Program-made: the position numbers and the translations under genes | The notes under the pieces: model-generated | Databases searched by the model: none | The model's input: only the letters and a program-made list of their open reading frames with translations | What the model was told of the DNA's origin: nothing | NCBI RefSeq assembly: GCF_014200455.1 | Contig: NZ_JACHBW010000019.1 | Coordinates: 1-64,000, forward strand | Direction of reading: 5' to 3' | Source of the DNA: Paraburkholderia bannensis | Lineage (GTDB): Bacteria; Pseudomonadota; Gammaproteobacteria; Burkholderiales; Burkholderiaceae | Length of the DNA stretch: 64,000 nt | In this document: one piece after another, positions 26,711 through 34,517 of the stretch | Numbering within the stretch: the stretch's first letter is position 1 | Layout of the letters: the number at the start of each line of letters is the position of its first letter

Positions 26711-26746
26711 GCGTGAGTTGCGCGACTTGCGCGACTTGCGTGACTT
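26711..26746. repeat. Four tandem 9-bp repeats
   Basis: GCGTGAGTT, GCGCGACTT, GCGCGACTT and GCGTGACTT follow each other without gaps in the spacer between the DUF4410 gene and the small Cys-rich gene. Confidence 0.8.
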
Positions 26747-26800
26747 GGGCGGCGGGATCGTTCCCCAAAAGCATCACGCGATTTTGGGTAAACTGAATCG

Positions 26801-27079
26801 ATGGATAAATGCCAATACTGCGGAATAATGCGCGACGAGTGGGATTGCCACGGTCAGGCCTGCCGCAACGCGATTGCGCGTGCGCTGCGGCGTCAGCGTC
26901 AGGGCCTCCCGATGGTGGCCAATCTGATCCGCAACGAGATCCCGGCCCACGCCAGCACTGGTGAAGTCATCAGCGCGCTGTCGCGCCAGCGCAAACGCGC
27001 GCGGCGCGGCAACGAGGAGCGCCGCGAGCGCAAGGCGCTCGAAAACGCCGATAAGGTCGGCGGGCTGGACAACCTGTAG
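26801..27079 (+). CDS. Small protein with N-terminal Cys/His cluster (92 aa)
   Basis: A 92-residue basic protein. The N-terminus MDKCQYCGIMRDEWDCHGQAC holds a CxxC pair and, ten residues later, C-H-x3-C, enough ligands for one zinc ion. The rest is helical and Arg/Lys-rich (SRQRKRARRGNEERRERKALENA). No family is recognised; a small nucleic-acid-binding protein is plausible. No strong ribosome binding site is visible, but the composition looks coding. The gene stands alone, 24 bp before the convergent ribose regulator. Confidence 0.55.
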   Translation: MDKCQYCGIMRDEWDCHGQACRNAIARALRRQRQGLPMVANLIRNEIPAHASTGEVISALSRQRKRARRGNEERRERKALENADKVGGLDNL

Positions 27080-27102
27080 ACGGCACGCTTCGCGTAACGG
27101 GT

Positions 27103-28116
27103 TTAGCGCTTGCGCCGATAGTGGATCTGCGCAGGCACCTGAAGCGACTCAGGCGGCGCATCGCCTTCAAGCAGCGAGAACACGCAACGCAGGCTATGCG
27201 CGGCAAGCTGCGCGCTGTCCTGCACGATGGCATCGATCTGCAGCGGCAGGCAGTCGAGCAATTGATGATCATCGAAGATCATCAGGCGGTCTGGCGATTG
27301 CGCAAGCGCATTGGCTTCGTTGACGAATTCCAGCACGCCTTCAAGCAAGGTGATCGAGCCCGCGAACAGCGCTTCGGGAAAGCGGCCATGCGCCTCGAAC
27401 CATGCCTTCATCAGCGTATAACCCGATTCGCGCTGATAATCGCGCTCGAATACCCAATCGGGCCGCACTTCCAGGCCATGCGTATGCAAGGCCTGCCGAT
27501 AACCGGCCAGACGGTCGCGGCTGGCGGAAAGCTCGGGCTGGCCGCCAAAGTACACCACTTCACGCGCGCCCTGGGCCAGGGCCTCGCCGACCAGCGTGGC
27601 GACGATTTCGGTGGCATCGGTAATCACATAGGGAATCGCGCTCGTTTCCACACGGCGATCGGCGAAAACAAGCGGCAAACGTTTCACCCATTTTTCATAG
27701 CGCGGCGCATCGGCCGTGCACGGCACCACCACCAGACCGTCCACCTGATGCGAGACCAGATGCGCGATGCCTTCGGTTTCGCGCGCCGGGTCTTCGTCGC
27801 TCGTCACGATCACCAGCTGGTAGCGGTACTGCTCGCGGCATTGCGATTCCATCGCCTGCGCGAGCGCCGCGTGCGCCGAGTTGGTGAGATCGGGAATCAC
27901 GAGGCCAATGGTGTTGCTGCGCCGCGAGCGCAGCGATCGCGCCGACTGCGAGGGCGTGAAGTGATTGTCGCGCGCCACCTGCAGCACACGCTCGACCGTC
28001 GCCGCCGAAATGCGGTAGCGCTCGGCATTGCCATTGAGCACCATGCTGGCCGTGGTGCGCGAGACCTCGGCGAGGCGGGCAATGTCGTCGATGGTCAAAC
28101 GCTCGAACTGGGACAC
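27103..28116 (-). CDS. LacI-family regulator of the ribose operon
   Basis: A 337-residue LacI-type repressor: an N-terminal helix-turn-helix and hinge (TIDDIARLAEVSRTTASMVLNG, then ISAATVERVLQVARD) and a periplasmic-binding-protein-like sugar domain beginning TIGLVIPDLTNSAHAALAQAM. It is transcribed in line with rbsKDACB, 207 bp after rbsB, with a strong hairpin between, so it may be read from both the operon and its own promoter. Ribose or ribose 5-phosphate as ligand is inferred from position only; the helix-turn-helix also resembles FruR/Cra proteins. Confidence 0.85.
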   Translation of the reverse strand: MSQFERLTIDDIARLAEVSRTTASMVLNGNAERYRISAATVERVLQVARDNHFTPSQSARSLRSRRSNTIGLVIPDLTNSAHAALAQAMESQCREQYRYQLVIVTSDEDPARETEGIAHLVSHQVDGLVVVPCTADAPRYEKWVKRLPLVFADRRVETSAIPYVITDATEIVATLVGEALAQGAREVVYFGGQPELSASRDRLAGYRQALHTHGLEVRPDWVFERDYQRESGYTLMKAWFEAHGRFPEALFAGSITLLEGVLEFVNEANALAQSPDRLMIFDDHQLLDCLPLQIDAIVQDSAQLAAHSLRCVFSLLEGDAPPESLQVPAQIHYRRKR

Positions 28117-28225
28117 GCGGGCTTCCTGCTGTGTGGGGAAAGAATTGGGGACTGCCGTGAAAGACGAGGGATTGCGGCCAGCGCAACGTTCCGGGCGCTA
28201 GCTGCGTGAAAGCGTACAACAGAAT

Positions 28226-28256
28226 GGCACGCTCCGTAAAACAAACGGAGCGTGCC
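28226..28256 (-). terminator. Perfect hairpin between rbsB and its regulator gene
   Basis: GGCACGCTCCGT and ACGGAGCGTGCC form a 12-bp perfect stem with a 7-base loop about 70 bp after the rbsB stop. There is no T-run on the transcribed strand, so it may be a partial terminator or an mRNA-stability element that lowers regulator expression. Confidence 0.5.
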
Positions 28257-28323
28257 GGATTTATCGATGCAATTGTACGCAGTGACTCAGTGCATCAACT
28301 TACTGCAGCAATGAATGCGGGAA

Positions 28324-29298
28324 TTACTGCTGCTTGTACAGATTCAGCGGGACCGGGATGAACTTGTCGACCGTCTGGCCGTCCGCAAGCTTCTTCGCGG
28401 TCTGCACGCCATACTGGCCGATCAGTTCCGGCTGCTGCTGCACGGTCGCGGCCATCTGGCCGGCCTTGACGGCGGCGATCGCGTCGTCGGTGGCGTCGAA
28501 GCCCACCACGGCCACGTTCTTCAGGCCCGCTGCCTGCAGCGCCTTCACTGCGCCCAACGCCATTTCGTCGTTCTGTGCGAACACGCCCTGGATGTCCTTG
28601 TTGCTCTGGATGATGTTTTCCATCACCGAAAGACCCTTGGCGCGGTCGAAGTCGGCCGGCTGCTTCGTGGCGATCTTCACGCCGCCCCTGGCCGCGATTT
28701 CATCGTCGAAGCCCGCGCCGCGCTCGTTGGCCGCCGAAGAACCCGGGATGCCCTGCAGTTCGACGATATTGCCCTTGCCGCCCAGCTTGTCGGCCAGGAA
28801 ACCGGCCGCCATCTTGCCGCCCGCCTTGTTATCCGAGGCGATATGCGAGCTGACTTCCGCGCCGTTTACGCTGCGGTCGAGCGAGATCACCTTGATGCCC
28901 TTGCTGGTGGCTTCCTTCACCACATTGGCCACCGCCGACGAATCGGTCGGGTTGATCAGAATGACGTTGACCTTCTTTTCGATCAGATCTTCGACGCTGG
29001 CCTGCTGTTTGGCCGGGTCGTTCTGCGCATCTACAGTGATCAGCGTGACGCCATCCTTCTGCGCTTCGTCTTCCGCGCCCTTCTTGAGCGACACGAAGAA
29101 CGGGTTGTTGAGCGTCGAGATCGACAGGCCCACGGTCAGCGCGCCCGATGCCGCAGCGGCGGCCGACGCGCCGCTGGCTGCATCCGCCTGGCTGCTGCCC
29201 GGACCTTCCTTCGAGCAGGCCGCAAGGCCCAGTGCGAGCGAACCGGCGACGAGCGCGGCGAACATCTTCGAAAGCGACGGCTGGAACGGCTTGTGCAT
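28324..29298 (-). CDS. rbsB: Ribose ABC transporter substrate-binding protein
   Basis: A 324-residue sugar-binding protein of the RbsB type (Peripla_BP_4), with VGLSISTLNNPFFVSLKKGAEDEA at the first sugar lobe, LINPTDSSAVANVVKEA, and AQNDEMALGAVKALQAAG. It delivers ribose to RbsAC. The export signal ends in LALGLAAC (Cys28) followed by a Ser/Gly/Ala-rich linker of about 30 residues, so it is probably a lipoprotein tethered to the membrane and not a free periplasmic protein, unlike E. coli RbsB. GAGGAGGA lies just before the ATG. It is last of the transport genes. Confidence 0.92.
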   Translation of the reverse strand: MHKPFQPSLSKMFAALVAGSLALGLAACSKEGPGSSQADAASGASAAAAASGALTVGLSISTLNNPFFVSLKKGAEDEAQKDGVTLITVDAQNDPAKQQASVEDLIEKKVNVILINPTDSSAVANVVKEATSKGIKVISLDRSVNGAEVSSHIASDNKAGGKMAAGFLADKLGGKGNIVELQGIPGSSAANERGAGFDDEIAARGGVKIATKQPADFDRAKGLSVMENIIQSNKDIQGVFAQNDEMALGAVKALQAAGLKNVAVVGFDATDDAIAAVKAGQMAATVQQQPELIGQYGVQTAKKLADGQTVDKFIPVPLNLYKQQ

Positions 29299-29423
29299 AG
29301 TCTTCCTCCTCGTTTTAATGTGTGGAGTGTGGATCGAAAAACAATGATGCTAAGGATTGCTACTGGATCTGGATCGAGGCATCGCGCCAACATGGCGCGC
29401 GATGCAGGAAATACCGTCAAGAC

Positions 29424-30383
29424 TTACGACGACTTCTTGTTGCCACGGTCGATCAGGACGGCGAGCAGAATCACGCCGCCCTTGATGACCTGCTGATAGA
29501 ACGACGACACGTCCAGCAGATTCAAACCGTTATTGAGCACGCCGATCAACAAAGCGCCCACCAGGGTGCCGAAGATCCAGCCACGGCCACCCGTGAGACT
29601 GGTGCCGCCCAGCACCACGGCGGCAATCGCGTCAAGCTCGTAACCGGTGCCCGCGGTCGGCTGCGCCGAATTCAGACGCGAAGTCAGCACCACGCCCGCG
29701 AGCGCCGACATCACGCCCGAAATCGTATAGACCCACAACTGGATGCGATCGACCCTCACGCCCGAAAGCTTCGCCGATTCCGCATTGCCGCCCGTCGCGT
29801 AAATATGACGGCCAAACACGGTCTTGCGCAGCAGCACCCAGAACACGCCGAACATCACCAGCATCAGCACGACGGGAATGGGCACGAGGCGTGCAACGTA
29901 ACCGCCGCCAAGCAGCGAGAAGAAGTCGCTGTTGAAGCTGCTGATCGGGCTGCCGTTCGAGACGACCAGCGCGAGACCGCGCAGCACAGTCATCGAGCCG
30001 AGCGTGGCGATAAACGGCGCGACCTTGCCCTTGCTGATGACGATGCCGTTGGCGAGGCCCATCAGGCCGCCCGCGGCTAGACCCGCCACGGTGGCGACCA
30101 GCGCGTTCGTGCCGGAACTGAGCAGCGTGGCGATGATGACCGACGACAGCGCCAGCACCGAGCCCGCCGACAGATCGATGCCGCCCAGCAGGATCACAAG
30201 CGTCATGCCGAAGGCAATCAGCGCGTTGATCGACGCCTGGCGCATCACGTTGAGCAGATTATCGAGCGTGAGAAAGTTGGGGCTCACGATCGACAGCGCC
30301 ACCGCAATGATCAGCAGTGCGATGAAAGGTCCGAGCTTTTGCAGCGTCGCCCGGCTGCCGGGGGTCATGGTGAGTTGCGACAT
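29424..30383 (-). CDS. rbsC: Ribose ABC transporter permease
   Basis: A 319-residue inner-membrane permease of the RbsC/XylH type with about nine hydrophobic segments. LDNLLNVMRQASINALIAFGMTLVIL and GGIDLSAGSVLALSSV near the N-terminus, and AVVLGGTSLTGGRGWIFGTLVGALLIGVLNNGLNLL towards the end, are family hallmarks. It forms the membrane channel with RbsA and RbsB. It lies 99 bp after rbsA, with a short tandem repeat in the gap. Confidence 0.93.
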   Translation of the reverse strand: MSQLTMTPGSRATLQKLGPFIALLIIAVALSIVSPNFLTLDNLLNVMRQASINALIAFGMTLVILLGGIDLSAGSVLALSSVIIATLLSSGTNALVATVAGLAAGGLMGLANGIVISKGKVAPFIATLGSMTVLRGLALVVSNGSPISSFNSDFFSLLGGGYVARLVPIPVVLMLVMFGVFWVLLRKTVFGRHIYATGGNAESAKLSGVRVDRIQLWVYTISGVMSALAGVVLTSRLNSAQPTAGTGYELDAIAAVVLGGTSLTGGRGWIFGTLVGALLIGVLNNGLNLLDVSSFYQQVIKGGVILLAVLIDRGNKKSS

Positions 30384-30440
30384 GGAATGTCTCGCTTGGT
30401 TGCCTGGAATAAGGTGTGAGCGCGCCGCGCGGCGTGGTGC

Positions 30441-30480
30441 GACGTAGCGGGACGCAGCGCGACGTAATGCGACGTAGTGC
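30441..30480. repeat. Four tandem 10-bp repeats in the rbsA-rbsC gap
   Basis: GACGTAGCGG, GACGCAGCGC, GACGTAATGC and GACGTAGTGC are consecutive, directly after the rbsA stop region. They look like recent slippage copies and might separate rbsA from rbsC in mRNA. Confidence 0.8.
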
Positions 30481-30482
30481 GT

Positions 30483-32000
30483 TCAGGCCGCTGCCGGTTC
30501 AGCCGGGGCTGGCGCTGCATGTCCGCCGGCTGCGGCAGTCATGATCTGCTCCTGGGTGGCCGTAGCCGCTTCGAAAAGGCCCGCCTGGCGGCCCTGGTGC
30601 ATCACCAGGATGCGGTCGCTCATCGCCAGCACTTCGGGCAATTCGGACGACACCATCACGATGGCCACGCCCTGCTGGGCGAGCTGGTTGATGATCGCGT
30701 AGATCTCGGCCTTGCCCCCCACGTCCACACCGCGCGTGGGCTCGTCGAGCAGCAGCACCTTGGGCGGCTTCGCGAGCCACTTGGCGAACACCACCTTCTG
30801 CTGATTGCCGCCCGAGAGCGACTTCACATCGAGTTCCGCGTCGCGCGTACGCACGCGCAACTGTTTGATGAGACCATCGACGGCGCTGCGTTCGGCTTTC
30901 TCGTTGACGAAACCCAGCTTCGCGTAGCTGTCCAGATGCACGAGCGTGGCGTTCTCGCGCACCGACATGCCGAGCACCAGACCCTGACGCTTGCGGTCTT
31001 CCGTAACGAAAGCGATGCCTGCCTCGATCGCGCTGCACGCATCGCGTACTTCAAGCGGCTGGCCGTCGAGCGTGACGGTGCCCGCAGTCTTGCGATTCAC
31101 GCCGAATAGCGTGCGCAGGATTTCGCTGCGCCCCGCGCCCATCAGACCGGCGATGCCCAGCACCTCGCCCGCGCGAACATCGAAGGTAATGCCGCTCACG
31201 TGGCCTTCGTCGGCGAGATCGTTCACGCGCATGCGCACGTCGCCGGGCGTATGGCTGCGCTTCGGAAAACGCTCGCCCAGTTCGCGCCCAACCATCAGCC
31301 GGACGATCTCGTCGAAATTCGTATTGGGGATCGCGCGCTCGCCCACGAAGTGGCCGTCGCGCAGCACGCTGATCTTGTCGCAGATGCGGAAGATCTCTTC
31401 CATGCGGTGCGAGACGTAGACGATGGCCACGCCGCTCGCCTTGAGCGACTGCATGATCTCGAACAGCGTGTCGATCTCGCGACTGGTGAGGGCCGCCGTG
31501 GGCTCGTCCATCACGAGCACCTGCGCGTTGAGCGAGAGCGCCTTGGCGATTTCCACCAGCTGCTGCTGGCCGATCGACAGATGGCCCGCCTCGGTTTGCG
31601 GATCGATGCGCTGCGCGCCGACCTTGTCGAGCCATTTGCGCGCTTCACGGCGCATGGTCGCGGTATCGACCATGCCGAAACGGTGCGGCTCGCGTCCGAG
31701 GAACAGGTTCTCCATCACCGTCAGTTGCGCGATAAGGTTGAGTTCCTGATGGATGATGGCGATGCCCGCGCGTTCGGCTTCGACGGTATTGCGGATCGTC
31801 GCCGCGCGGCCGTCGATGAGAATCTGGCCCGCGTCGGCCTGATAGACGCCGCTGAGAATCTTCATCAGCGTCGATTTGCCAGCGCCGTTTTCGCCCATCA
31901 GCGCGTGGATCTCGCCCGCCTCGATATGGAAATCGACGCCTTCGAGCACACGCACCGGACCGAACGCCTTGCCGATGCCCTGCATCATCACTTGCATCAT
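30483..32000 (-). CDS. rbsA: Ribose ABC transporter ATP-binding protein
   Basis: A 505-residue ATPase with two fused ABC modules. Module 1 has Walker A GENGAGKST, signature LSIGQQQ and Walker B LVMDEPTAAL; module 2 has a degenerate Walker A (GLMGAGRSE) as in all RbsA proteins, signature LSGGNQQK and LLLDEPTRGVDVGGK. It powers ribose import through RbsC. AGAGG lies just before the first of two consecutive ATG codons. The C-terminal 20 residues are Ala/Pro-rich and variable. Confidence 0.93.
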   Translation of the reverse strand: MMQVMMQGIGKAFGPVRVLEGVDFHIEAGEIHALMGENGAGKSTLMKILSGVYQADAGQILIDGRAATIRNTVEAERAGIAIIHQELNLIAQLTVMENLFLGREPHRFGMVDTATMRREARKWLDKVGAQRIDPQTEAGHLSIGQQQLVEIAKALSLNAQVLVMDEPTAALTSREIDTLFEIMQSLKASGVAIVYVSHRMEEIFRICDKISVLRDGHFVGERAIPNTNFDEIVRLMVGRELGERFPKRSHTPGDVRMRVNDLADEGHVSGITFDVRAGEVLGIAGLMGAGRSEILRTLFGVNRKTAGTVTLDGQPLEVRDACSAIEAGIAFVTEDRKRQGLVLGMSVRENATLVHLDSYAKLGFVNEKAERSAVDGLIKQLRVRTRDAELDVKSLSGGNQQKVVFAKWLAKPPKVLLLDEPTRGVDVGGKAEIYAIINQLAQQGVAIVMVSSELPEVLAMSDRILVMHQGRQAGLFEAATATQEQIMTAAAGGHAAPAPAEPAAA

Positions 32001-32007
32001 GGACCTC

Positions 32008-32406
32008 TTAGAAGATCACGCCCGAATGCAGGATCACATTCGCATAAGGACTGCATTCGCCGGTGCGGATCACCACTTTCGCTTCGCGGCAGCGGCGCTT
32101 GAATTCTTCGTGCGGCACGGCTTCGATGGCGATCTGCGCGGCTGCCATCTCGCGGCTTTTCTCAACCACGGCGGCGTTGTGCGTCTGCGCCTCGCTCGCG
32201 AACACCGCACGCTCGGCCTTGAAGTCGGCGAGGATGCTATCGAGCACGTCGAAGAAACCCGGCACGCCCAGTGTGAGCGAAACGTCGATGCATTCGACGC
32301 CTGCCGGAATGGGCAGACCGCAATCGGCGATCACGAGGCTGTCGGTATGGCCCATGCCGGCCAGCACGCGCGCGATGTCGCGATTCAGGTGTCCTTGTTT
32401 TTTCAT
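32008..32406 (-). CDS. rbsD: D-ribose pyranase
   Basis: A 132-residue protein of full RbsD length beginning MKKQGHLNRDIARVLAGMGHTDSLVIADCGLPIP, which contains the catalytic His of the family, and ending with GECSPYANVILHSGVIF. It converts beta-pyranose ribose to the furanose form used by ribokinase. It lies 24 bp after rbsK and 7 bp before rbsA, so it is in the middle of the operon. Confidence 0.93.
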   Translation of the reverse strand: MKKQGHLNRDIARVLAGMGHTDSLVIADCGLPIPAGVECIDVSLTLGVPGFFDVLDSILADFKAERAVFASEAQTHNAAVVEKSREMAAAQIAIEAVPHEEFKRRCREAKVVIRTGECSPYANVILHSGVIF

Positions 32407-32430
32407 GGGTATTGCTGTGCTTGAAACCGA

Positions 32431-33321
32431 TCAGGACTGCTGGCTCAGGAACTGCTCCAGTTCGGCGAGCGTGGGCATGCCGCCCTGTGCGCCCGCACGC
32501 GTCACGGAAAGCGCGCCGGCCGCGTTCGCGCGCCGCACCGCTTCAGCCATGCCCAGATGCCAGAACGCCGCCATCGCACCGTTGAAGGTGTCGCCCGCGC
32601 CGGTCGTGTCGACCGCTTCCACCGCGAAGCCCGGCTGATGCACGAGCGTGCCGTCGGCGTGGGTGAAGTACGCGCCCTCCTTGCCATGCGTCATCGCAAT
32701 GCGGCCAGGCATGCGTGAAAGCACTTCGGCCCACCAGCCCGAAGGCGTCTGCAAGGCGGTGGCGAGTTCATGTTCGTTCGGCGTCAGCAGCGTGGTGAGC
32801 GAAACGAGTTCGTCGCTCAGCGCAACGGCAGGTGCGGGATTGAGGAAAAAAGGCTTGGCGTGTTCGCGGGCGCGGCGCGCTGCGTGCAGCACCGTGTCCA
32901 TCGGCGTTTCAAGTTGCGCGAGGATCACATCGGCCTGCGCGAAGGCGTCGCTGGCGCGGTCGATATCTTCGGGCGAGAGTTCGTTGTTCGCGCCGGGCAC
33001 GACAATGATGGCGTTATCGGCGCCCGAAAGCGTGATCGACGCTATGCCGGTCGATTCCTGGCCCGTGCGGATATGGCTCACGTCGATGCCTTCGCGTGCG
33101 AGCGTCTGCTTCATCTGCTCGCCAAACGCATCGGCACCCACGCAGCCGATCATCGTGACCTGAGCGCCCAGGCGCGCGGCAGCAACCGCCTGGTTCGCGC
33201 CCTTGCCACCGGGAAAGGTCGAAAAACGCGTGCCGAACAGCGTTTCGCCAAGACGGGGAAACGTATCGGTCGTCACGACCATGTCCATATTGATGCTGCC
33301 CACCACTACCACGCGCGCCAT
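32431..33321 (-). CDS. rbsK: Ribokinase
   Basis: A 296-residue PfkB-family sugar kinase. GSINMDMVV at the N-terminus, GGKGANQAVAAARLGA for the sugar site and DTTGAGDTFNGAMAAF with the catalytic Asp and anion hole are all present. It phosphorylates ribose to ribose 5-phosphate in the cytoplasm. ATG 33321 is preferred over 33336 because GAGGAG stands 5 bases before it. It is first gene of the operon; about 100 bp upstream hold the operon promoter. Confidence 0.93.
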   Translation of the reverse strand: MARVVVVGSINMDMVVTTDTFPRLGETLFGTRFSTFPGGKGANQAVAAARLGAQVTMIGCVGADAFGEQMKQTLAREGIDVSHIRTGQESTGIASITLSGADNAIIVVPGANNELSPEDIDRASDAFAQADVILAQLETPMDTVLHAARRAREHAKPFFLNPAPAVALSDELVSLTTLLTPNEHELATALQTPSGWWAEVLSRMPGRIAMTHGKEGAYFTHADGTLVHQPGFAVEAVDTTGAGDTFNGAMAAFWHLGMAEAVRRANAAGALSVTRAGAQGGMPTLAELEQFLSQQS

Positions 33322-33518
33322 GGCACTCCTCATCACCGCTTGCGATCCGCATTATCTGGGACCATGATTTTTCGCCGTGCTAAAACGTACTCAGCTTGGG
33401 AGCGCAGTTATACCAGAGTCCTCACAGGCGCGAAATAGCATTAGGGTATAACCCGATAAGTCGGAAGATAGGGGGCGCATTGAAAAAGTGCGGGCCGACG
33501 CTCAAGCCAGCAAGCCAT

Positions 33519-34517
33519 TCAGAAACTGATGGTTGCTGTCACGCTATCCGTGTAATTGCCCGGCTGTGGCGTGTTCTGCGCAGGCACCACGCCGTACATC
33601 GTGAAAGAAGCGGTATTGCCGGAACCGGTTCCATAGACAGCGCTCGTGCCATTGGTTCCATCGCCCCAGAGCGTCGTGTGCTGTGCATCCGAATAAATCT
33701 GATAGCCGACCGTAGCGTTGCCGCCTGACAACACCATCGTGCGCGCATTGACCTGATTGCTGGCTCCGCCGTTCAGGCTGATCTTGAACGCATCGCCATT
33801 GGTGCATTGCGCCGTGATCGTGCCGGTGGCCGATAACGCGCTACTGAGCACGCCCGCCGCCGGGAACACGATGTTGCTCGCGCTGATGTTGCAGTTGTTG
33901 GTGACGTTGGCCGTCGAGGTGAACGGCAGCGATCCGCCACTCGTGGTGAGCGACGAGCAGCCCGGCGGCCCCAGGATGCCGAGCAGATAGTAGCCGTACA
34001 GCAGCGATGTCTCACCGCCGCTGAAGGCGTGCGAATAGGTGGTATCGGCGTTATTGGCGGTTGGCACGGTGGCCTGGTTCGCGGCGATCTGCCCGTAATA
34101 CGGTATCGATACCGTTGCGCTCGTCCCCAATAAAGGCTGCTGGAGGGTGACCGATATCGGCGTGGTGGCCGCTGCAGTCGATCCCCATGAAATCGAATGC
34201 GCCTGATCGCTGTAGAGGTCGTATTGCAGCGTCGCCGTGCCGCCCGCCTGCGTCAGCACGCGTGGCTGCGCGGCGTTGAGATTCAGGCACACGAGCGCGG
34301 TTGGCGCGAGCGACACCACCGTCCAGTAGCAGGTCACGTTGATCGTGCCCGAGCCGTTGACGGCCGCGCGGTTGATCGGACTGATGGTGCCGAAGCTGAT
34401 GCTCGAAACCGTCGCCGTGCAAGTCTGCGCGTGCGCGCGGCCCGGCATGAGCGCAGCCGCTACACACAGCAGCACGCTGGCGAACAGCATCGCGAGGCGA
34501 TGTCGGGAACGGCTCAT
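33519..34517 (-). CDS. Tip adhesin of Csu-type pilus (two spore-coat-U domains)
   Basis: A 332-residue secreted protein with a long signal peptide ending GRAHAQ. Two spore-coat-protein-U domains follow: the first from CTATVSSISFGTISP and the second from CNISASNIVFPAAGVLS, each with the YDLYSD or YQIYSD...LWGDG motif and a final beta strand (SVTATISF). This two-domain form matches the tip subunit CsuE of archaic (Csu) chaperone-usher pili, where the N-terminal domain contacts surfaces and the C-terminal domain joins the fibre. Its ATG overlaps the usher stop by 4 bp. It is last gene of the operon. Loss of upstream in-frame sequence (to 34610) is only the usher overlap. Confidence 0.85.
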   Translation of the reverse strand: MSRSRHRLAMLFASVLLCVAAALMPGRAHAQTCTATVSSISFGTISPINRAAVNGSGTINVTCYWTVVSLAPTALVCLNLNAAQPRVLTQAGGTATLQYDLYSDQAHSISWGSTAAATTPISVTLQQPLLGTSATVSIPYYGQIAANQATVPTANNADTTYSHAFSGGETSLLYGYYLLGILGPPGCSSLTTSGGSLPFTSTANVTNNCNISASNIVFPAAGVLSSALSATGTITAQCTNGDAFKISLNGGASNQVNARTMVLSGGNATVGYQIYSDAQHTTLWGDGTNGTSAVYGTGSGNTASFTMYGVVPAQNTPQPGNYTDSVTATISF

